A stretch of DNA of 12,374 nt, taken from positions 1-12,374 of the forward strand of contig JACQUS010000315.1 in the NCBI GenBank assembly GCA_016210125.1. Reading direction: 5' to 3'. Both the position numbers and the translations under genes were made by a program. Every line of letters starts with the position of its first letter. Positions within the stretch are counted from its first letter, which is position 1. This DNA is from Chloroflexota bacterium (GTDB lineage: Bacteria; Chloroflexota; UBA6077; FW602-bin22; JACQUS01). The notes under the pieces were generated by a model. It saw nothing but the letters and a program-made list of their open reading frames with translations, had not been told where the DNA came from and ran no database searches. This document shows positions 12,034 through 12,374 of the stretch, one piece after another.

Positions 12034-12312
12034 TCAGCCGGAGGGTCGACGGCCGAGCCAGAGTTGGATAAGCTCATCACGGGTTACGTCGCACGCGACG
12101 AAGCCCTCAAATTCACGCACCTGGAGGCACAGCTTCTTGGCGAGCATCCCTATCTGAGTGTTGTTGAGCGTTCCCGACCAGGAGTGGGCTAGTTTACCTA
12201 CAGTGTACTGGGAGCCGCCGTGCTCTAGGTAAAAGAAAATGTGATGACCAGCGTCGTCGCGCTCGGCACCCAACTTCACTACAAAGGCCCGCTTCACGTC
12301 ACGGACCCTCAA
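12034..12312 (-). CDS. Small HicA-like/hypothetical protein
   Basis: The product has 92 residues if it starts at the TTG at 12312 (MRVRDVKRAFVVKLGAE). Seen pattern: an N-terminal helix, then GHHIFFYLEHGGSQYTVGKLAHSW, then LNNTQIGMLAKKLCLQVREFEGFVACDVTRDELIQLW. This order (H-x-hydrophobic strand, a strand ending in a conserved H-S, then a helix with MAxxLxL and FxxFVxCxxxxxE) recalls a widespread family of uncharacterised small proteins sometimes annotated as HicA-type toxins. I do not see a partner antitoxin gene; the window ends 62 bases upstream. The start has no strong ribosome binding site, so it is uncertain. Base composition is lower in GC than its neighbours, which may point to separate acquisition. 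No tie to the oxidase genes is evident. Confidence 0.55.
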   Translation of the reverse strand: MRVRDVKRAFVVKLGAERDDAGHHIFFYLEHGGSQYTVGKLAHSWSGTLNNTQIGMLAKKLCLQVREFEGFVACDVTRDELIQLWLGRRPSG

Positions 12313-12374
12313 CGCGCACCCCGCACCCCAAGGCTTTGCGCTTACCCCTGGGCGGGTTGCAACAGCGTGCGTAA

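Noticed and set aside
12199..12207. TACAGTGTA as a second BlaI/Cop operator
   Set aside because: It falls inside the small - strand coding region, its codons are explained by the protein, and the half-site spacing is wrong for a cop box.

Overview
The window is a high-GC bacterial segment almost entirely devoted to building and supplying a caa3-type (heme c-containing) cytochrome c oxidase. The high GC content, the gene order coxB-coxA-coxC-coxD, the CuA subunit carrying its own cytochrome c domain, and the fused heme A/heme O synthase suggest an aerobic member of the Chloroflexota (perhaps Thermomicrobia-like). That assignment is an inference from gene content; there is no rRNA or other marker gene here.

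Layout. (1) 1-3866, + strand: the 3' part of coxB, then coxA, coxC, coxD and a 67-residue membrane protein. coxA carries an in-frame TAG at codon 352, between its copper-B ligands and its last heme ligands, so as written it cannot give a full oxidase core without read-through. A three-copy 18-bp repeat, each copy containing a Shine-Dalgarno core, lies just before coxA. (2) 3867-4199: a noncoding stretch with REP-like palindromes that begin with GTAG. (3) 4200-6101, + strand: a CtaA-CtaB fusion for making heme A, with a small palindromic element apparently absorbed in frame into its first half. (4) 6114-9303, - strand: a tightly coupled four-gene operon read right to left: a membrane-anchored six-repeat BNR beta-propeller, a BlaI/MecI-family repressor, an M56 (BlaR1-like) membrane protease without a sensor domain, and a CcdA/DsbD-like membrane protein. 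(5) 9304-9529: a compact divergent promoter region where one dyad, TACTATcggcaATAGTA, overlaps the -10 of the rightward promoter and the -35 of the leftward one. (6) 9530-11211, + strand: a cytochrome c lipoprotein, a Sco1/SenC copper chaperone and a CtaM-like (DUF420) oxidase assembly protein, followed by a strong hairpin terminator. (7) 11508-12312, - strand: a CopD-like membrane protein and a small HicA-like protein of unknown role.

How the parts fit. The cox genes make the oxidase, ctaAB its heme, and sco/ctaM its copper and assembly factors; the lipoprotein cytochrome may feed it electrons. The most interesting proposal is that the BlaI/M56 pair is a proteolytic switch working through the shared operator. 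It would control both its own operon (with thiol-redox and propeller partners) and the opposite cytochrome c/Sco/CtaM operon. The sequence shows the genes, the coupling and the dyad; the regulation is inferred.
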